From: Tissierella pigra | GTDB taxonomy: Bacteria; Bacillota; Clostridia; Tissierellales; Tissierellaceae | Direction of reading: 5' to 3' | Assembly: GCF_009695605.1 (NCBI RefSeq) | Contig: NZ_VUNQ01000036.1 | Location: forward strand, 1-36,089 | DNA: 36,089 bases | Shown here: piece after piece, positions 32,991-36,089 of the stretch | Layout: the number at the start of each line of letters is the position of its first letter | Numbering within the stretch: the stretch's first letter is position 1 | Translations under genes and position numbers: made by a program | The notes under the pieces: model-generated | Told to the model about the DNA's origin: nothing | The model's input: the letters and a program-made list of their open reading frames with translations, nothing else | Database searches by the model: none

Positions 32991-34622
32991 TTATTTTCCT
33001 ATAATAATATTTAACTCCATTAATGTATGTTGTAAATCTATTAATTGATTTTTAATTTCATCATAATTAGTGGCTAATACTTTAGAGTCTAATAACCTTC
33101 CTGATTTGTCTATTAGTGCCTCAAATTGATTATATGCTGTTTTAAACTCATTTTCAATATCCTCTCTTAACATAATAGGGGTTAATTCTATTCCTTTAGT
33201 TAATTCAACATCATTTTTAGCTATATTAAAGCTATCTCCAATATTAGGAATTATAGTTTCTATTCTATATAGATGTTTAATAAGGTTTGAAAGAGCTACA
33301 GATGCTTCTTCTTCACCATGAACAATAAATATTTTTTTTGGTTTAATCTTAAAATTATTTAGCCAATCAAGTAATATCTTTTGATCTGCATGACCTGAAA
33401 ATCCTTCCAAATCATAAATCTCAGCTTTTACATCAATTTCCTCTCCAAGTATCTTTACTTTTTTCTTACCATCTAAAAGTATTCTTCCCAGTGTTCCTTG
33501 AGCTTGATAGCCCACAAAAACTAAACTATTTCTATTATCCCATAGATTATGTTTTAAATGATGCCTTACTCTTCCTGCTGTAGCCATTCCACTTGAAGAT
33601 ATTATAACTTTGGGAAATTCAAATTTATTTAATGCCATGGACTCCTCTTGAGTTTTTATATATCTTAGATTTTTAAATTCAAAAGGGTTATCTCCACGTA
33701 ATATAAGTTCTCTTGCCTCTTCATTAAAACTGCTTGAATTCCTCTTAAAAGCTTCTGTAGTTTCCACTGCCATAGGACTATCAACATAAATAGGAATTTT
33801 CATATATTCTTCCACTTCAGAATTGTATTCATAATATTTATTTAGTTGGTATATAAGTTCTTGGGTTCTTCCCACTGCAAAAGAAGGAATAATAACAGTA
33901 CCTCCTCTTAATACAGTTTTATTAATTATATCTATTAAATTTTGAGTACTTTCACTATAGCTCGCATGAATTTTATTCCCATAGGTAGATTCTATAACTA
34001 AGTAGTCTGCCTCATCTATATAATCAGGATTATTTATAATAGGTCTATTTGGCATTCCTAAGTCTCCTGAAAATACCACCTTTACTTCCTCATTAGCTTC
34101 CTTTATCCATAATTCTAATATTGCAGATCCTAATATATGCCCAGCATCTTTAAATCTAATTTGAATATTATCATTGATCTTTATTCTTTGGTCTATAAAA
34201 TAGGGTTCAAAATACTTTAGACTATTTTCTGCATCTTTCATAGTATACAAAGGTTCTATAGGTTTTTTTCCTGCTCTTTGTCTTTTCCTATTTTCCCATT
34301 CTATATCTGATTCTTGTATCTTTGCACTATCTCTTAACATTATCTTACACAAATCATAAGTTGCATTTGTAGCAATTATTCTACCTCTAAAACCTTCCTT
34401 TACTAGCTTAGGAATCCTTCCACTATGATCTATATGAGCATGAGTCAAAATTAAAAAGTCTATATCAGCTGGATTGTATGGAAAGTCATCATAATTTAGT
34501 CTTTCCATTTCCTCATTTCCTTGAAACATCCCACAATCAACTAGTATATTATATCGTTCAGTTTTTACAAGATAGTTAGAACCTGTAACCATTTTTGCTG
34601 CACCAAAGAATTGAATATCCAT
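32991..34622 (-). CDS. beta-CASP metallo-beta-lactamase RNase-like protein
   Basis: The 543-residue protein resembles bacterial YSH1/CPSF-73-like nucleases. The metallo-beta-lactamase part has ILTHAHIDHSGRIP (about 57-70, the HxHxDH zinc motif), DAGHILGSAILEL (about 158-170) and VVFSGDLGM (about 182-190). The beta-CASP insertion follows, with IPSFAVGRTQEL (motif A region), IYVDSPMAVETT, VIISSSGMATAGRVRHHLKH and the final EIYDLEGFSGHADQKILLDW with IFIVHGEEEA. All metal ligands and the later His of motif C are visible, so it should be an active RNA hydrolase. A C-terminal extension of about 75 residues is helical. It sits 30 bases from the oxidoreductase gene. It is distinct from RNase J, which has a different C-terminus. 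Confidence 0.9.
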   Translation of the reverse strand: MDIQFFGAAKMVTGSNYLVKTERYNILVDCGMFQGNEEMERLNYDDFPYNPADIDFLILTHAHIDHSGRIPKLVKEGFRGRIIATNATYDLCKIMLRDSAKIQESDIEWENRKRQRAGKKPIEPLYTMKDAENSLKYFEPYFIDQRIKINDNIQIRFKDAGHILGSAILELWIKEANEEVKVVFSGDLGMPNRPIINNPDYIDEADYLVIESTYGNKIHASYSESTQNLIDIINKTVLRGGTVIIPSFAVGRTQELIYQLNKYYEYNSEVEEYMKIPIYVDSPMAVETTEAFKRNSSSFNEEARELILRGDNPFEFKNLRYIKTQEESMALNKFEFPKVIISSSGMATAGRVRHHLKHNLWDNRNSLVFVGYQAQGTLGRILLDGKKKVKILGEEIDVKAEIYDLEGFSGHADQKILLDWLNNFKIKPKKIFIVHGEEEASVALSNLIKHLYRIETIIPNIGDSFNIAKNDVELTKGIELTPIMLREDIENEFKTAYNQFEALIDKSGRLLDSKVLATNYDEIKNQLIDLQHTLMELNIIIGK

Positions 34623-34653
34623 AATTATACCTCCAATTTTATGGTATTAGAAA

Positions 34654-35838
34654 CTAAATAAATCTATTATCTCTTTTAATATATTCATCTATTTCCATAT
34701 TTGCTATTACTGCATTTCTGAGAGCATTTATTTCTTTTAAATCTCCAAATAAAATTACTCCAATAATCTTTTTATCTTTAGTAAATATCTTATGATATAT
34801 ATCCTTTTCTTCATCTTTATATACATATACTTTATCAAAATCATTTATAACTCCTGCAGAAAAAAGCTTTATATCTCCTATTTGCAAAGTTGTAAATATC
34901 TTAGGTTGATTATATTTTAAATCTTTGTCTGTCATATTTGCGCCTGCTATTTTACCTTGTTCATTTCCAGCAGTCCATAACCCAAGTACCATACCATCTA
35001 TTTCAACTACATCTCCTGCAGCGTAAATATTGTCTATATTAGTTTTTAAATCCTTCCCTACTTTTATACCTTTATCATACTCTATATTAGTATCTCTAAC
35101 TATATCTAGATTTGGTCTAATTCCTGAAGACACTACAATAGCATGGGACTCAATTTCCCTTCCATCTTTTAACCTTATTCCATCAACCTTTCCTTCACCA
35201 AGGATTTCTTCTGCTTGAGAATCAAGATATAATTTGAATCCATTATCTAACAATTTCTTCTCTAATTTATCAGCTATTTCTTTATCTAATTGCCTAGGCA
35301 ATAAATAGGGAGCAAATTCAATTATATTTACTTCCTTTCCTAATTGTTTTAATGACCATGCTGCCTCAAGACCTAGAAGTCCACCACCTATTACTGATAC
35401 ATCTCTTAAAGGTTTTAAATATTCCTTCATTTCATATAAATCTTTTATTGTTCTTAAAGCAAATACACCTTCTTTATATTTTCCATTTATAGGTGGTATG
35501 AATGGTCTGCTGCCTGTTGCTATAAGTAGCTTTTCATAGCTTATTTCTTGACCATCATCTAATCTTATTTTATTGTTTTCTATATCTATATTTTCTATAA
35601 TCTTACTAAGAATAACTTCTATATTTTTTTCCTTATACCAGGAATCTTTACTAACTAGTAATTCTTCATCAATGAAATCTTTAGCAATATATTCTGTAAG
35701 TTTTACTCTATAATAAGTATTCATTCCTTCACTACTAACCATTGTAATAGTACTATCTAAATCATTATTTCTTATTTCCTTCGCAGCTGCAAGTCCTGCT
35801 ATTCCATTGCCAATAATCAAATATTTTACACTTTTCAT
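34654..35838 (-). CDS. FAD-dependent NAD(P) oxidoreductase, NADH:rubredoxin reductase-like
   Basis: The 394-residue flavoprotein has two dinucleotide folds: FAD-binding GNGIAGLAAAKEIR (about 9-22) and NAD(P)-binding IGGGLLGLEAAWSLKQLGKE (about 150-169). The FAD-contact sequence IYAAGDVVEI is near residue 270. N-terminal TYYRVKLTEYIAK resembles the segment of NADH:rubredoxin oxidoreductases and of the flavin part of nitrite reductases. No redox-active CxxxxC pair is visible, so it is not a thioredoxin- or lipoamide-reductase type. In anaerobes such enzymes feed rubredoxin in oxygen and peroxide detoxification, but no rubredoxin gene is adjacent. It is the first gene of the operon, right after the rRNA terminator. 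Confidence 0.85.
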   Translation of the reverse strand: MKSVKYLIIGNGIAGLAAAKEIRNNDLDSTITMVSSEGMNTYYRVKLTEYIAKDFIDEELLVSKDSWYKEKNIEVILSKIIENIDIENNKIRLDDGQEISYEKLLIATGSRPFIPPINGKYKEGVFALRTIKDLYEMKEYLKPLRDVSVIGGGLLGLEAAWSLKQLGKEVNIIEFAPYLLPRQLDKEIADKLEKKLLDNGFKLYLDSQAEEILGEGKVDGIRLKDGREIESHAIVVSSGIRPNLDIVRDTNIEYDKGIKVGKDLKTNIDNIYAAGDVVEIDGMVLGLWTAGNEQGKIAGANMTDKDLKYNQPKIFTTLQIGDIKLFSAGVINDFDKVYVYKDEEKDIYHKIFTKDKKIIGVILFGDLKEINALRNAVIANMEIDEYIKRDNRFI

Positions 35839-35906
35839 TATTACTTACACCCCTTTTTTATAAGTTACCTTAATATTTATTACCCAGTTTGTAAGAATAT
35901 AAGCAT

Positions 35907-35950
35907 AAAAAAAAGAAAGCCCTACTACGACCAACGTAATAGAGCCTTCT
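35907..35950 (-). terminator. terminator of the rRNA operon
   Basis: On the minus strand AGAAGGCTCTATTACG pairs with CGTAGTAGGGCTTTCT (a few wobble and mismatched pairs) and is followed by eight Ts, a dozen bases after the 5S 3' end. Confidence 0.88.
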
Positions 35951-35962
35951 ATATATATATGT

Positions 35963-36080
35963 AGCCTGGCAACTTCCTACTCTCCCAGGTCGTTTCCAAC
36001 CAAGTACCATCGGCGTTAAGATGCTTAACTTCTGTGTTCGGTATGGGTACAGGTGTGTCCATCTTGCTATCGTCACCAGA
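35963..36080 (-). rRNA. rrf: 5S ribosomal RNA
   Basis: On the minus strand the RNA reads TCTGGTGACGATAGCAAGAT at its 5' end. It has the conserved CCCATACCGAACACAGAAGT and GTTAAGC, GCCGATGGTACTTGG and GGGAGAGTAGG, and ends TTGCCAGGC, which pairs with the 5' end. It is full length (about 118 bases). The 23S and 16S genes should lie to the right, outside the window. An open frame over it is a shadow. Confidence 0.97.
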
Positions 36081-36089
36081 CGAAAACTA

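Noticed and set aside
35870-36076. 68-residue open frame at the right edge.
   Set aside because: It overlaps the 5S rRNA and its terminator and is not a gene.

Overview
The window is a low-GC, almost entirely minus-strand stretch of a Firmicutes chromosome, most likely a member of the Clostridia (a Tissierella-like lineage is my guess; the genus cannot be read from the sequence). The signs are very AT-rich DNA, strong AGGAGG-type ribosome binding sites with frequent TTG/GTG starts, S-box (SAM-I) riboswitches, a C. difficile-like 29-bp CRISPR repeat, clostridial phage lysis genes and Firmicutes-style pst, met and opp operons.

Layout. Positions 1-610 are the right end of a mobile element: the first codons of a gene leaving the left edge, an excisionase-like gene, five helically phased TTCCA repeats, and the 3' part of a tRNA-Leu gene left as an attachment-site scar, followed by the tRNA terminator. 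Positions 712-1715 are a 16-repeat CRISPR array, transcribed leftwards, with an AT-rich leader at 1716-2000 and no cas genes anywhere in the window. After a GNAT acetyltransferase (2028-2489), positions 2568-4593 are the fossil of a prophage tail/lysis module: amidase, holin and tail-protein genes that are nearly all frameshifted, deleted or stopped. Positions 4836-8340 hold an S41-type lipoprotein, a small membrane protein with a broken upstream partner gene, and the relic of an IS630-type transposase. A secreted subtilisin-like protease (8373-10634) has a long 5' leader that resembles a c-di-GMP-I riboswitch.

Positions 11214-15170 are the phosphate uptake operon pstS-pstC-pstA-pstB plus a HAD phosphatase, with a terminator-like stem between pstS and pstC. 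A cell-wall amidase with two SPOR repeats (15511-16281) is the intact paralogue of the broken prophage amidase. Positions 16463-22328 form a SAM-controlled methionine operon: a consensus promoter, two complete SAM-I riboswitches in tandem each with its own terminator, then metY, metF, a separate methionine synthase reactivation subunit, and a cobalamin-dependent metH core. Next come a PLP-dependent D-cysteine desulfhydrase-like gene, a soluble chemoreceptor with a zinc-binding CZB domain (the only clear plus-strand gene) and a bacterial eRF1-like (baeRF) protein.

Positions 26506-31851 are an oligopeptide-type ABC operon without a substrate-binding protein. Its first gene encodes an OppC-type permease fused to a large M28-peptidase-like domain that has lost most of its metal ligands. 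This is the most unusual architecture in the window. The right end carries lipoate-protein ligase, a beta-CASP metallo-beta-lactamase RNase-like protein and an FAD/NAD(P) oxidoreductase in one operon, and the 5S rRNA gene that ends an rRNA operon entering from the right.
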